Source of the DNA: Sipunculus nudus
Lineage: Eukaryota; Annelida; Sipuncula; Golfingiida; Sipunculidae
DNA: 64,000 nt
Direction of reading: 5' to 3'
NCBI GenBank assembly: GCA_026874595.1
Contig: CM049311.1
Coordinates: 32,383,176-32,447,175 of the forward strand
The translations under genes and the position numbers were made by a program. Positions 1 through 12,500 of this stretch are shown piece by piece. The notes beneath the pieces are model-generated. The model was not told where the DNA came from and searched no databases. It saw only the letters and a list, made by a program, of their open reading frames with translations. How positions within the stretch are numbered: position 1 is the stretch's first letter; each line of letters opens with the position of its first letter.

Positions 1-16
1 AATGCTTAGTCATTAG

Positions 17-104
17 CATATTGTTAATGCCACTGATGATGATGATACAACAGGTTTACGACTAACACTGCCACCACCAACACGAGTTCAGGGACTCCTG
101 AGAG
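17..104 (+). CDS. Probable internal coding exon of an unidentified gene
   Basis: An 88-nt open stretch lies between a candidate acceptor (AG at 15-16) and a good donor, GAG|GTATGT, at 105. In the open frame it reads as 29 codons plus one base (phase 0 in, phase 1 out). It includes an Asp run followed by a Leu/Pro-rich stretch, DDDDTTGLRLTLPPPTR. The upstream frame is closed by a TAG overlapping the acceptor, as expected for an intron boundary. The composition looks like a disordered or linker region and I recognise no domain. The exon's 5' limit is uncertain because the window starts here. Its phase-1 end matches the next candidate exon only if that exon uses its AAG acceptor (start 16964) rather than its CAG acceptor (start 16959). 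Confidence 0.5.
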
Positions 105-1501
105 GTATGTCAAGTGCCATGAGTGTGCCTACAGCTTAGATTGAATCTTCATTAACCAATCAGTTTTTATCTCTGATATTTTATCTCTAGATGTTTTATT
201 ATTTTGTAATAATGCATTTGCTGCAGTATCTTACAAAATATTACTTTTTAATCATTAGCTTGATTACTCTATCGATTCTGATTGTTTATTTTGCTTGTTA
301 TTTAGTGAGTGCAGTTTTAGTTTTTTTTTCTCTGTAGCTGTAGATACAATGAGATTAATCAACCTAGCTTTTAACCCTGCCAGCTGATCTTTCTGTGTAC
401 ACTGTTAGCTGATCGGAGTAGCTTATGACTAAACTTCAGGATATATAATGCTCTGCTGATATCTAAGGTCTCATATTATAAACCAAATGGATACAACTAA
501 GTTTTTTTGGAACTGCAGAGCAATCAGTAGGAAAAAAAGATTGTTGTTTCATTTAAATTTGTTTCATTCTTTAACGTTTTTCTGTATGAAGAGTGAGTTG
601 ACCATCCATGTGTCTCTATACTACCAAGTCTGTAGTTACGCTTTCACAGACCTTGATTCAGTGAGCCACTCTTGTATTCATTTAATGAAAAATGAACAAG
701 GCCAATGAAATAACACCATTAAGCTCCTTCTGTGGGGATGTCTGGTGCAATGTTTTGATCAAACATAGATCGAGAACATGACAAGTAAAAAAAACATATA
801 AGCCTGTACTGCTACTGGTATGTGTTTTTTATCACATGATATGTAAACCATGTATTTTTTTTTTGCATTTTGGTAACTGAATTTGATTAGAAGTTGTGAT
901 CTCAGCCCAAACACTTGCAGGCCTGTTCATAATTCATGATATATACACCAGAGCAGGTCACTGAATCAAGGTCTGTGAAAGCATTGCCACAAACTTGATA
1001 GTATGATGATGTTCCATGTACCTGAATTTAGCAGTAAGAGTCACTGTCAGTTGCAAATCAGATCCTACTGAAATGGCCATGATAATATGCAACATGATGG
1101 TAGCACCATCTCTAAGTGATTGTGATTACCGAAACAATCCATATAAAAATGCCACAATTGCCTTTTTGTTGCTCACACACCTTTAGGGTCAGACAGTTAA
1201 CAATCATATAAAATTGTGAATTTTGACCAAAATGTGGTAGTTGGTAAGTGCATATGGCAGGTGGTTGCTTTGCTCAAGGTACAATTCTAACCATAAAACT
1301 ATCTGTATAAGGCAAAAATGGATATTTTCAGTATCAGCAGTTGGTGGTTTGATCCCAGGGTCTCTCAAACCAGTGAACACTGTACAGCTTTTGGATAACT
1401 TGTTTGTCACACAGACTGAAAAGTATTATAGACAAAACAGTTACAGTATCTGTTCTCTGCTTGAACTATTCTTGCCTGTGTAATTATATCTGAAAGCAGT
1501 A
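105..1501. other. Intron-like DNA, no supported gene
   Basis: AT-rich sequence following the donor at 105. Short open frames at 487-708 and 1241-1483 have no splice or composition support. A GGTTTGATCCC string near 1347 faintly resembles a Pol III B box, but no matching A box is evident. Confidence 0.6.
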
Positions 1502-1811
1502 AGGCCAAAAAAAAATAAAAGGTATGGTTCTCAGGCACCGCACGTGTCACTTTTAACCCCCCGCATCAAACATTTTTATTTTGATTTTTATCTTTCAAGA
1601 AGATAAAATAATGCAGTTTTGATACCATTTTCTTTGTTATGTAGTGCTTTTACCTGTTTAGCAAAACATCTCTGTTATTTTCATGCCTTTCCCTGATCAT
1701 AAGAAATGTTTATCGAAACATACAAAAAAAGGTAAAAAATAAAATACCCCCCGCCTGCAGTGATTTCTGAAAAAAGTGCCTGAGAACCTTACCTTTTGAT
1801 TTTTTTGGCCT
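1502..1811. mobile_element. MITE-like element G1 with about 36-bp terminal inverted repeats
   Basis: A 310-bp element begins AGGCCAAAAA and ends TTTTTTGGCCT. The first part, including GGTATGGTTCTCAGGCAC, returns as its near-perfect reverse complement GTGCCTGAGAACCTTACC near 1771. A second copy (50121-50455) has the same ends and the same internal landmark, GTGCTTTTACCTGTTTAGCA in this copy. It has no coding capacity, so it is non-autonomous. Flanking duplications are too short or ambiguous to assign a superfamily. Confidence 0.75.
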
Positions 1812-1867
1812 AAGTACTGTCCCCCTGAAATAAGAGGTAGCTTTGACATTAAGGCTAACTGATTTTT

Positions 1868-3271
1868 ATGCCCCCGCCACAAAGTGGCCAGGGCATGTAG
1901 TTTTACCCATGTCCGTCCTTCCGTCATTCCGTCAATCCGAAATCAAACAGTTGTACGGACTTTTTTTCGCAAGGCCTGCAGATATTGGCCTGATTTTTGG
2001 TGTGTGGGCAGATAATGACCAGTTACAGATCCAGTTCGCGTTTCGTCCTGGTTGACCTACTTTTGACCGTTTTACGGCTCCTAAACTTAGAAAATTTCAA
2101 GAAAAATATAAATTTTCATGACAAATACACATGTACATACTTTTTTTCACAATGCCTGCAGATATTGGCCTGATTTTTGGTCTGTGTGCAGATAATGACC
2201 AGTTACAGATCAAGTTTGAGTTTCGTTATGGTGGACCTAATTTTGACTGTTTTACGGCTCCTTAACTTAGAAAATTTTTTGAAAAATAGAAATTTCATGA
2301 CAATACACATGTACGGACTTTTTTTCACAATGCCTGCAGATATTGGCCTGATTTTTGGTATGTAGGCAGATATAGACCAGTTACAGATCGAGTTCGCGTT
2401 TCCTCCCGGTTGACCTACTTTATGATTTTTTTTACCGCTCCTAAACATAGAAAATTTCAAGTAAAATATAAATTTTTAATGACAAATGTACATGTACAGC
2501 TGTTTTAGCCCTCAGCTCATAGGCTGATGGGCTATTGTCGTCACCCAAGCTGTCCATCTGTCCGTCTGTCTGTCTGTCCGTCCGGAGTCTGTCCATCCTG
2601 CGTCTGTTAACTTTTACCTTGTGAGCGGGATATATAATAATAATGTCTAAAAGGTTTCACCGTTGCAATTTTATTTCATCAGTGAATATGTATATCGATA
2701 AAATCTCAGTCAAGTTCGAAGATTGGTGACCTTGACCCATTTTTCTACATTTTAGAGCTGATTATACAAAAACACTCAAAAGCTTATATCTCAGGAACCA
2801 TATGGTGGATTGTTATGAAACATGGTACATACCTCTCCAATTTAGATTTATAACTGATTATCAGCTTTTGCTAATATCCTAGTTTTGCAATGCAGTGCTT
2901 ACAGATACTGGCCTAATGTTTGGTCTGTGGGTGCATAATGACCACTTACAGATCAAGTTCGTGTTTCATCCCAGTTGACCTATTTTTGACCATATGACAG
3001 ATCCTGAACATAGAAAAATTTCATGAAAGACAGAAATTTTTATGATTAATGCACATGTATGGACTTTTTTTCACAATGCCTGCAGATACTGGCCTGATTT
3101 TAGGTGTGTTGCTTGATAATGACCCTTTACAGATCATGATTGCATTTTGCCCTTGTTGACCTACTTTTGACCATACGACACCTCCTGAACTTAAAAAATT
3201 TTACAAAATTTAACTAATGTTTCTAATTTGCCCCAGGCGGGGGCATTCGTGTCGTTCAGACACATCTAGTT
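1868..3271 (+). mobile_element. Helentron-like non-autonomous element E1
   Basis: The 5' end is a hairpin, ATGCCC...GGGCAT, whose left arm TGCCCCCGCC returns inverted as GGCGGGGGCA at about 3235-3244. A second small hairpin follows (GTGTC...GACAC), then the tail ATCTAGTT. A TCCGTC-type stretch follows the 5' hairpin. The interior is tandem modules of about 180 bp, starting near 1958, 2137, 2317, 2890 and 3064, each with the landmark CCTGCAGATATTGGCCTGAT or a variant. It has no coding capacity. The plan matches Helentron/HINE elements as described in other animals; the class assignment is inference. It is interrupted by F1. Confidence 0.7.
2506..2884 (+). mobile_element. Short hairpin-led element F1 nested in E1
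   Basis: The E module series is broken after CATGTAC at about 2497 and resumes at about 2885 (TTGCAATGCAGTGC). The inserted 379 bp begin with a hairpin (TAGCCC...GGGCTA, with CAGC/GCTG inner pairing) followed by TCTGTCCGTC repeats, and end in CTAGTT. Start and tail resemble families B, D and E, but the expected inverted 5' arm at the 3' end is not evident. The copy may be 3'-decayed or a relative with a different terminus. Confidence 0.5.
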
Positions 3272-3350
3272 TTTTCAGCCCTTGATGCTTGTGTTTTTTT
3301 GTGTGAGCAGTCAATTTCACAGCTTGAGAGTAAATAAAAATTTTGTTTTT

Positions 3351-6300
3351 TAGCTCAGCTGACTGAAAGTCATCTGAGCTATAGCGATCACTCTTTGTCT
3401 GTCGTCCGTCTGTCCGTCTGTCCGTCCGTTAACCAGGCACAAATCGTAACTGCTGAACCTAGAACCTTGTAACTTGGGATTCTGAGAGGTCCATGAAAAA
3501 TCTCCTTGGAAACCAGAAATTAGGTCTCTGTTACCCATATCCTTCGAGCTATGGGGCCCCAAAGTACCCCCCAGAAAAGTCAAAAATTTCATACAAAAAC
3601 TTCAATATCTCATTAACTACTTGACTGATGGTCATGATTTTTGGCATACATATTGATCATGAGATGTTTCATCAGTTTCTGCAGACTGGTGGCGCCACCT
3701 GTATTTTTTGATTTTTTACAAATTTTTTTCTCTACTTTTGAGACCTTTAAAAATGTGAACATCTGTTAACAAGGCACAAATTGTAAAGCCTAGACCTAGA
3801 ATCTTAATTCTTGATACACTGAGTGGTCCATGAAAAATCTCCTTGGAAACCAGAAATTAGGTCTCTGTTACCCATATCCTTCGAGCTATGGGGCCCCAAA
3901 GTACCCCCCAGAATAGTAAAAAATTTCATACAAAAACTTCAATATCTCAATAACTACAACACTGATGGTCATGATTTTTTGCATACATATTGATCATGAG
4001 ATGTTCCATAAGTTCCTGCAGACTGGTGGCGCCAACTGTATTTTTCGATTTTTTTACAAATTTTTCCTCTATTTTTGAGACGTTTAAAGATGCTGTCATC
4101 TGTTAACCTGGCACAAATCGTAACCGCTGGACCTAGAATCTTCATTCTCGACACACTGAGAAACCTATTAAAAGTCTCCGTGGAAACCATAAATTAGATC
4201 TCTGTTACCCATATCCTTCGAGCTATAGGGCCCCAAAGTACCCCCCAGAAAAGTAAAAAATTTCATACAAAAACTTCAATATCTCATTAACTACTTGACT
4301 GATGGTCATGATTTTTGGCATACGTATTGATCATGAGATGTTCCATCACTTCCTGCAGACTGGTGGCGCCACCTGAATTTTTCGATTTTTTACAAATTTA
4401 AAAATGTGAACAGCTGTTAACAGGGCACAAATCATAAAGACTGGACCTAGAATCTTCATTCTTGACACACTGAGAGGTCCATAAAAAGTCTGCATGGAAA
4501 CCTGAAATAAAGTCTCTGTTACCCATATCCTTTGAGCTATGGGGGGCTCCCAATAACCCCCCAGAATAATGGAAAATTTGATAAAAACAAACTGCAACAT
4601 CTCAATAACTACAACACTGATGGTCATGATTTTTGGCATACATATTGATCAAGAGGTGTTTCATCAGTTTCTGCAGACTGGTGGTGCCACCTGTATTTTT
4701 TTAAATTTTCACATTTTTTTTCTCTATTTTCGAGACCTTTCAGGATGTAGTTATCTGTCAACAGGGTACAAATCGTAAGGACTGGACCTAGAATCTTCAT
4801 TGTTGACACACAGGGAGACCCATGATAAGTCTCCATGGACACCTGAAATTAGGTCTCTGTTACCCATATCCTTTGAGCTATGGCACTCCAAAGTACAGCT
4901 CAGAATAATGGAAAATTTGATACAAAAGCTGAAGTATCTGAACAACTAATGCAGAGATCACCATAATTGTTTTCATGGATATTGATCATGGAGTGTTTCA
5001 TCAGTTTCTGCAGACTGGTGGCACCACCTGTATTTGTTCGGGTCTTTTTATGAATTTTTTTCTCTATTTTTGAGACCTTTAAAGTTATGAACATCTGTTA
5101 ACAGGGCACAAATCATTAAAACTGGACCTAGAATCTTCATTCTTGACACACAGGGAGACCCATGAAAAGTCTCCATGGAAACCTGAAATTAGGTCTCTGT
5201 TACCCATATTCTTTAAGCTGTATGGCTCCAAATTACCCCCCAGAATAATGGAAAATTTGATACAAAAACTGCAGTATCTCAATAACTACAACACTGATGG
5301 TCATGATTTTCGGCATACATATTGATCATGACCTGTTCCATCAGTTTCTGCAGACTGGGTGCGCCACCTCTATTTTTTTCAAATTTTTACAATTTTTTTT
5401 CTCTTTTTTGATACCTTTAAAGATGTGGTTATCTGTCAACAGGGTACAAATCGCAACAACTGGACCTAGAATCTTCATTCTTGTCATGCAAGAAGGCCCA
5501 TGAAAAGTGCCTGTGGAAACTTAAAATTAGGTCTCTGTTACCCATATTCTTCAAGCTATAGGACTCTGAAGTATCCCTCAGAATAATGGACAAATTTGAT
5601 ACAAAAGCTGAAGTATCTGAACAACTAATGGGGAGATCACCATGATTCTTTGCATGGATATTGATGTTTGTAAGTGTTTTTATTAGTTTCTGCAGACTGG
5701 TGGAGCCCTCTGTATTTTTGTACCCGCCATAACGAAGTTTTGTGGATACTGTGTTTTTGACCGGGTTCCTCCGCCGTTGCCGCGTTCGTTTCCAGAGAGC
5801 TCCTCTGGGACTTGATTTTATCAGCTTTCCAAGCTCATATCTCGGGAACCGTTTGACTGATCAGGAAATAAAATTTATACTAATGTAGCCCTCGGATAGC
5901 TTTATAACATACACAAAAAATGGTGGCGCCACCTGTAACCATGTTTGCACAGTGTCCATCTGTTCACCTGCCTTTGGATAAAATCACTCATATCTCTGCA
6001 GTGAATTGACTAATTCATCTGAAATTCGGCATGCGTATACATCCTGGATAGCTTTCTTGATTTTATGACAGGTGGCGCCACCTACATTCTCATTCACGCT
6101 GATGACATCCAAGCTCATATTTCGGGAACCGTTTGACCGATGGGGCCAAAATTTTGCATGTATATAGATCTAACATAGCTCTTTATCATACGCTAAACTG
6201 GTGGCGCCACCTGCAACCATTTTTGCACAGCGTTTGTCTGTTTGTCTGCCGTGCAATAATGTCACTCATATCTCGGCAGTGGTTTGACATATCTGCCTAA

Positions 6301-7235
6301 AATTTTGCAGTTTTATACATCCTGGATAGCTTTCTTGATTTTATTACAGGTGGTGCCACCTTTATTCTAGTTTATGCTGCAGACATCCAAGCTCATATCT
6401 CAGGAACCGTTTGAACGATTGGGCCAAAATTTTGCATGTGTATAGATCTCACATAGGTCTTTATCATACACAAAACTGGAGGGGCCACCTGCAACCATTT
6501 TTGCACATTTTGCACAGCGTCTGTCTGTTGGTCTGACGTGGCCTAAAAGCACTCATTTCTCTGTAGTGGTTTGACATAACTGCCTAAAATTTTTGCAGGT
6601 TTATACATCCTGGATAGCTTTCTTGATTTTATGACAGGTGGCGCCACCTACATTCTAGTTAACGCTGCACACATCCAAGCTAATATCTCAGGAACCATTT
6701 GACCGATTGGGCCAAAATTGTGCTTGTGTTTAGATCTCACATAGGTCTTTATCATACACAAAACTGCAACCATTTTTGCACAGCGTCTGTCTGTTTGTCT
6801 GCCGTGGGCTAAAATCACTCATATCCATGTAGTGGTTTGACTTTTCTGCCTAAAATTTTGCATATGTATACAACTTGGACAGCTTTCTGGATTTGTGGTA
6901 GGTTGCACAACCTACATACACATTTAGGCTGCAGACATCCATGCTAATATGCAACATACCTCACTCTGTTTCCCCTTGCCACTCAATCCATGCCTCACTT
7001 CACTCTGATTTTGGCAGATACACGTAGTCACTTGTCGGCTACCCGTATTCTAGTTTTTAAAGTTTACACATTTTTTCTCTATTTTTCAGATATATAAATA
7101 CAGACTAAATCTTGGCCTGTTGGTTAATCTGTTTGATGCTTCAGTTGAATGGGTATCTACCATTCTGATGATAAAATTTCCTTTTGTGAATCTCTTCCCA
7201 GTCAGCTGAGCGTCATGACCCATGGGTCACTTGTT
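3351..7235 (+). mobile_element. Helentron-like element A1, about 336-bp modules, interrupted by B1
   Basis: It starts with the hairpin TAGCTCAGCTGACT/AAGTCATCTGAGCTA, then GTCCGTC repeats. The 3' end carries the inverted arm GTCAGCTGAGC, a palindromic hairpin around GACCCATGGGTC, and the tail CACTTGTT. Between them lie about seven tandem modules of roughly 336 bp (starts near 3431, 3768, 4103, 4416, 4758, 5098 and 5436). Each begins TTAACnnGGCACAAATC and most contain GGTGGCGCCACC or a variant. Open frames here are short and recur per module, so they are not genes. B1 (5720-7055) sits in a T-run, and the uninterrupted site is seen in A2 near 9399. Confidence 0.75.
5720..7055 (+). mobile_element. 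Helentron-like element B1, nested in A1
   Basis: It starts with a diverged hairpin (GTACCCGCC...GTGGATAC) followed by CCGCCG-type sequence. It ends with the inverted arm GGCAGATAC, a hairpin around GTAGTC...GGCTAC, and the tail CCGTATTCTAGTT. The interior holds modules of about 280 bp with GGGAACCGTTTGACCGAT and one or two GGTGGCGCCACC palindromes each (for example 5922-5933 and 6071-6082). Removing it restores the A-family sequence TGTATTTTT...AAGTTTAC as in A2. It is non-coding and carries many substitutions relative to B2 and B3. Confidence 0.75.
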
Positions 7236-7708
7236 TTTTCATTAAAGTTAATTTTCAGTGATCCTAATATTGTAGTTTAATTTTAATTAAGCTTGTAAAT
7301 GAATGAGCTGTTGTTTCACTGCTTTCAGGTTTATCAGTTTCAAAAAATTATGTAGATTCATAATATACCATATACATTAGTGCCTGCTTCTTATGTTGTA
7401 TAGCAGTATAGCTTGAATTAGTAAAAACTCTCAATTCAGGGACTTACTTTTTTATTTGATTGAAAGCTGCAGGTACAAAAATATAAGTCCTTGAGCTGCA
7501 ATTATCTGAATCTCCAGAGACAGGATCCAACTTTTATAAATTAAATAGCTTGGATTGCATACCTGGCAAAAAAGTGTATGTCTTAAATCAGTCCAGAAAA
7601 CTCATACATTCTACACATAAGGCAGGTAAAAAGCAGGCTTTAAGGTATACATTATGTGGAGCATTATGTTGTGCAACCTACTCCCTTGTGTGTGGCTTGC
7701 TATGTTTT
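7236..7708. other. Unique intron-like DNA between two A elements
   Basis: About 470 bp of AT-rich sequence with no open frame of interest and no repeat recognised within the window. Confidence 0.6.
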
Positions 7709-9590
7709 TAGCTCAGCTGACTGTAAGTCATCTGGGCTATAGCGATCACCCTTTGTCCGTCGTCCGTCTGTCGTGCCGTCCGTCCGTCCGTTAACCTGGC
7801 ACAAATCGTAACTGCTGGACCTAGAAACTTGTAACTTGACATTCTGAGAGGTCCATGAAAAATCTCCTTGGAAACCAGAAATGAGGTCTCTGTTACCCAT
7901 ATCCTTTGAGCTATGGGGCCCCAAAGTACCCCCCAGAATAGTCAAAAATTTCATACAAAAACTTCAATATCTCATTAACTACACCACTGATGGTCATGAT
8001 TTTTTGCATACATATTAATCATGAGATGTTCCATTAGTTCCTGCAGACTGGTGGCGCCACCTGTATTTTTAGATTTTTTACGAATTTTTTTTTCTATTTT
8101 TGAGATCTTTAAATATGTGAACATCTGTTAACAAGGCACAAATTGTAAAGACTGGATCTAGAATCTTCATTCTTTACACACTGAGAGACCTATGAAAAGT
8201 CTCCATGGAAACCAGAAATGAGGTCTCTGTTACCCATATCCTTTGAGCTATGGAGCCCCAAAGTACCCCCCAGAATAGTAAAAACTTTCATACAAAAACT
8301 TCAGTATCTCATTAACTATATCACTGATGGTCAAGATTTTTGGCATACATATTGATCATGAGATGTTTCATCAGTTTCTGCAGACTGGTGGCGCCACCTG
8401 TATTTTTTTATTCTTTACGAATTGTTTTCTCTATTCTTGAGACCTTTAAAAATGTGAACATCTGTTTGGGGCACAAATCGTAAAGACTGGACCTAGAATC
8501 TTCATTCTTGACACAGTGAGAGACCTATGAAAAGTCTCCATGGGAACCTGAAATTAGGTCTCTGTTACCCATATCCTTTGAGCTTTGGCACTCCAAAGTA
8601 CAGCTCAGAATAATGGAAAATTTGATACAAAAGCTGAAGTATCTGAACAACTAATGCAGAGATCACCATAATTGTTTGCATGGATATTGATCATGGAGTG
8701 TTTCATCAGTTTCTGCAGACTGGTGGCACAACCTGTACTTGTTCAGGTTTTTTTACGAATTTTTTTCTCTATTTTTTAGACCTTCAAAGATATGAACATT
8801 TGTTAACAGGGCACAAATCATAACAACTGGACCTAGAATCTTCATTCTTGACACACAGGGAGACCCATGAAAAAGTCTCCATGGAAACCTGAAATTAGGT
8901 CTCTGTTACCCATATCCTTTAAGCTGTATGCCTCCAAAATACCCTTCAGAATAATAGAAAATTTGATACAAAAACCGCAGTATCTCAATAACTACAACAC
9001 TGATGGTCATGATTTTTCGCATACATATTGATCATGAGGTGTTCCATCAGTTTCTGCAGACTGGGTGCGCCACCTCTATTTTTTTCAAATTTTTACGAAT
9101 CTTTTTCTCTATTTTTGAGTTATCTGTCAACAGGGTACAAATAGTAACAACTGGACCTAGAATCTTCATTTTTGTCATGCAAGGAGGCCCATGAAAAGTG
9201 TCTGTGGAAACCTGAATTTAGGTCTCTGTTTCCCATATCCTTCAAGCTATAGGACTCCGAAGTTTCCCTCACAATAATGGAAAATTTGATACAAAAGCTG
9301 AAGTATCTGAACAACTAATGCAGAGATCACCATGATTCTTTGCATGTATATTGACCATTAAGTGTTTTTATTAGTTTCTGCAGACTGGTGGAGCCACCTG
9401 TATTTTTTTTAAGTTTACGCTTTTTTCTCTATTTTTGAAATATATATAAATGCAGGCACAATCTTGGCCTGTTGGTTAATCTGTTTGATGCTTCAGTTGA
9501 ATGGGTATATACTACCATTCAGATGATAAAATTTCCTTTTTCGAATCTCTTCCCAGTCAGCCAAGTGTCATGACCCATGGGTCACTTGTT
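7709..9590 (+). mobile_element. Helentron-like element A2, five modules
   Basis: Same family as A1: 5' hairpin TAGCTCAGCTGACTGTAAGT with CATCTGGGCTA, GTCCGTC repeats, then about five modules of roughly 336 bp starting near 7791, 8127, 8463, 8802 and 9126. The 3' end has a decayed inverted arm (GTCAGCCAAG), the hairpin GACCCATGGGTCAC and the tail TTGTT. It lacks the B insertion, so it preserves the empty site for B1. It has fewer modules than A1, consistent with module copy-number change by recombination. Confidence 0.75.
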
Positions 9591-12500
9591 TATTCCTGTG
9601 ACCAATAATATTCAGATCAGAGTTTGTTCCTAGTAGGTATGGGACCCACAGTGTAACCTGTGTGAAGTGTTTTGGGAAAACATGTCCACCTAGTACTCCT
9701 ATCAGATCATATCTAGTATGGTTCCAAATGTAGTAAATTTTTGATAAAATCTTTTGAGAATCAGTGATGAGTTATGGTTCATCATATCACTACCAGATGG
9801 CAGCACTGATCAAAGTGGAAAAATACATCATATGATTGGGCAAATAATGTCACTTAGAGATAACTTGATATCCTCATCAGATGTTTATTTTGTCTGTTCA
9901 CACACACATTCCATATTAGATACCATCAACATAACATTGGAAAAAACAAGAAAGATGCAATGTATTGATGCATTCATTGCATAGAAGAGTTTGCATGAAG
10001 GACTACAATAACAACATTTCAAGCCTGGATCCTATATAGTTATTGTCATGAATCTCTGAATAACAGTAAGTTACCAGTACTTTAATTATCCCAACTAATT
10101 AGTAGAGTCATTATACTACAGTTGAAAGGGAGGATATTTAAAACATTGGAAATTTCATATTATCATATAGAGTATAAAATGTTCTTTCAGCAAGCAATAA
10201 TTTAGTCATAGGATCCTAAAATGGTAATAAGGAGGTCTTATTGAAGGTGCAGTCTTAAACCATTTCCATCTTCTGGGTTTAAATATTTAGAGGTGTGACT
10301 GATTTTCTCAAGAATGTACCTAGTACATGATATTAACAATTGTATTCCATGAATATATGTCAGGTGTCAATTAAGATGGATATGTGAAGTACTGTTGCTC
10401 ACTCAGGTGAATAGATTTAAACACAATTCAGTCATGTTTAATGTGCTATGTGTACCTTCATTAACGAGTACACTATACACTGTGACACATGCACACAGGT
10501 ATAATCACTGGTGCTATAACCAGGAAGACAACCTCAGTCTGTTACAGTCACACAACCCAAGTTTCAGTTTTACTTTTAATTGCATGGATCTTACTTGAGT
10601 ATCATTTTCATAACAAGATTTTTTGGATCATACAGCTTGACACAGAATAATTGTTACTTTCACGGATGAAGCCCTGGCTTCACAGGTAAGTAGAGATGCT
10701 GATGGAATATTTAATTGAGGCAATTAAGATATTAAAGCTATAGAAGCATTCGTGGACTCATTATGTCATATGGTTGTCAGACAAATTAACTGTTTGCTCT
10801 AAAAGTCTGAAGTGAACCTATGTTTTCTCACAGAAAAATTTGGGTTCCATGCCTAATACCCTTCTTCTATATCATCTAAATAATGTACTTTTAATTATAA
10901 TGAAATTTGTGAAAGTGTTAGAAAATTTACGGCCTATGAAATTCTGAATTTATTTCATGATTATTGTACATATCAGGTTAAATGGGTGATAAGTAGGATT
11001 AACATGAGTTCACCATAAATATAGAGCTTGATATTCACTTATAGCAAATTGTTATTAATCAACCTCTAAATATTATTAATATAAGACACATAATCAAAAT
11101 ATGGGTTAAGCCACATTCTGCAACTACTTAGGCCATATTTAATGCAGTCTCTTTGTTGATAATCACTTCAGATAAATAGTAGATATGATCAAGAATGAAA
11201 TAAATTTATAAGTGGCATGTTTTAATCCAACATTTGTGGGTTATACATAAAGATATTATTTATACAATATTTTTTTAGGCCCCCTCCCCCACAAATTTTT
11301 TAGAGGCTTTTGTATTTTAGACAAGTGGCCTTTTAGTGTTCCAAGAAAAAGGCAAAAGATCAAGTCTGAGGCTTTAAGTCTGATATCACTGACCATGACT
11401 GACTTTTACTTTGCCCCCCTGTTATTTGGGCATGTACATTCTTGTTGCGATTCTCAGAGCCCCCCCCCTCCCACTTCCAGAGGAGTATACACCCATAACT
11501 CACCACAACAGGTGCTATAACATAATTTTGTCCTGTTTTGCTTGTACCCATGACCAGTAAATATTCACTCTTTGGTAGAGAGGGCGTACCCTTGTGGTTA
11601 AGACCTTTGACATTTGGAAGATAGTTCAACTGAAACACAGACTTGCCTTCTCAAGTTCGGCATCACTGATATAATAGTCTTTATATGATATACACCTGTA
11701 TACACTTTGTATTCTCTTTCTCTATTTAAATATATCAATATATGCCTTTTAATCATGCAGGACTCCCACCAGGCTAACAAGGAAATAAAGGAATTTTATA
11801 GGAGGACTTGAAACAAAAATAATGAAGTTTATAGGAATTTTCAATCAAAATATAGAAAAACATAGGAGTTATTGCTGCACAATCATGGTGTGCACCGGAA
11901 ATTAACACGACCATTCATCCTTCAAGCTTCTTCTAAACGTCTATTTAATTGGTTAAGGTGGCTGCACTTTTATGACTATCTCTTACATGGACAGTTCTAC
12001 AACAGATCTGCATGTTTTCAATAATGATAGATTTATTTAACAATAATCATTTAACTTTTATATTGGAAACAAAATTGTGCAGTGAAAAAATATAGCAGGT
12101 TACAGTCTAAATCCTGGTTCATATAGGAAATAATAGGAGACAATTTTTTCATAGGAAAATATAGGAAATAGTTGACAAATATAGGACTCTATGGGAGCTG
12201 ATTATGACTTCCAATAGAAATAAAATTGAACCTGTTCAATATAACAAAAAGAAATAACAAGTGTTTGGCTCCTTAAGAGAGTTTTTTATTAATTTCTGTG
12301 TGAATACAAATGTTTCCATTCCTGTTTAAAAAAAAATAACAATTTTTTAATATAAAAATAGTCTATTATTGCAGCTGCATCCTGTTGAAGCAATGGCATG
12401 TATGGTGCTGACACCTACTTGCAGTTGAGGATACTATACCTAGCTTGTATATTGTGTTTTACTTCCTTGTTTGAGTTGCTTTCTGTTGTTTGATTGATGT

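Noticed and set aside
3350-9314. Many 60-100 codon frames in A and B elements
   Set aside because: They recur once per tandem module, differ in length between modules and are interrupted at random, so they are by-products of the repeats.
10641-10686. Small exon before the donor GTAAGT at 10687
   Set aside because: From the obvious acceptor (CATACAG) all three frames hit stops. Only a weak internal acceptor leaves 13 open codons, and the phases do not match neighbouring exons.
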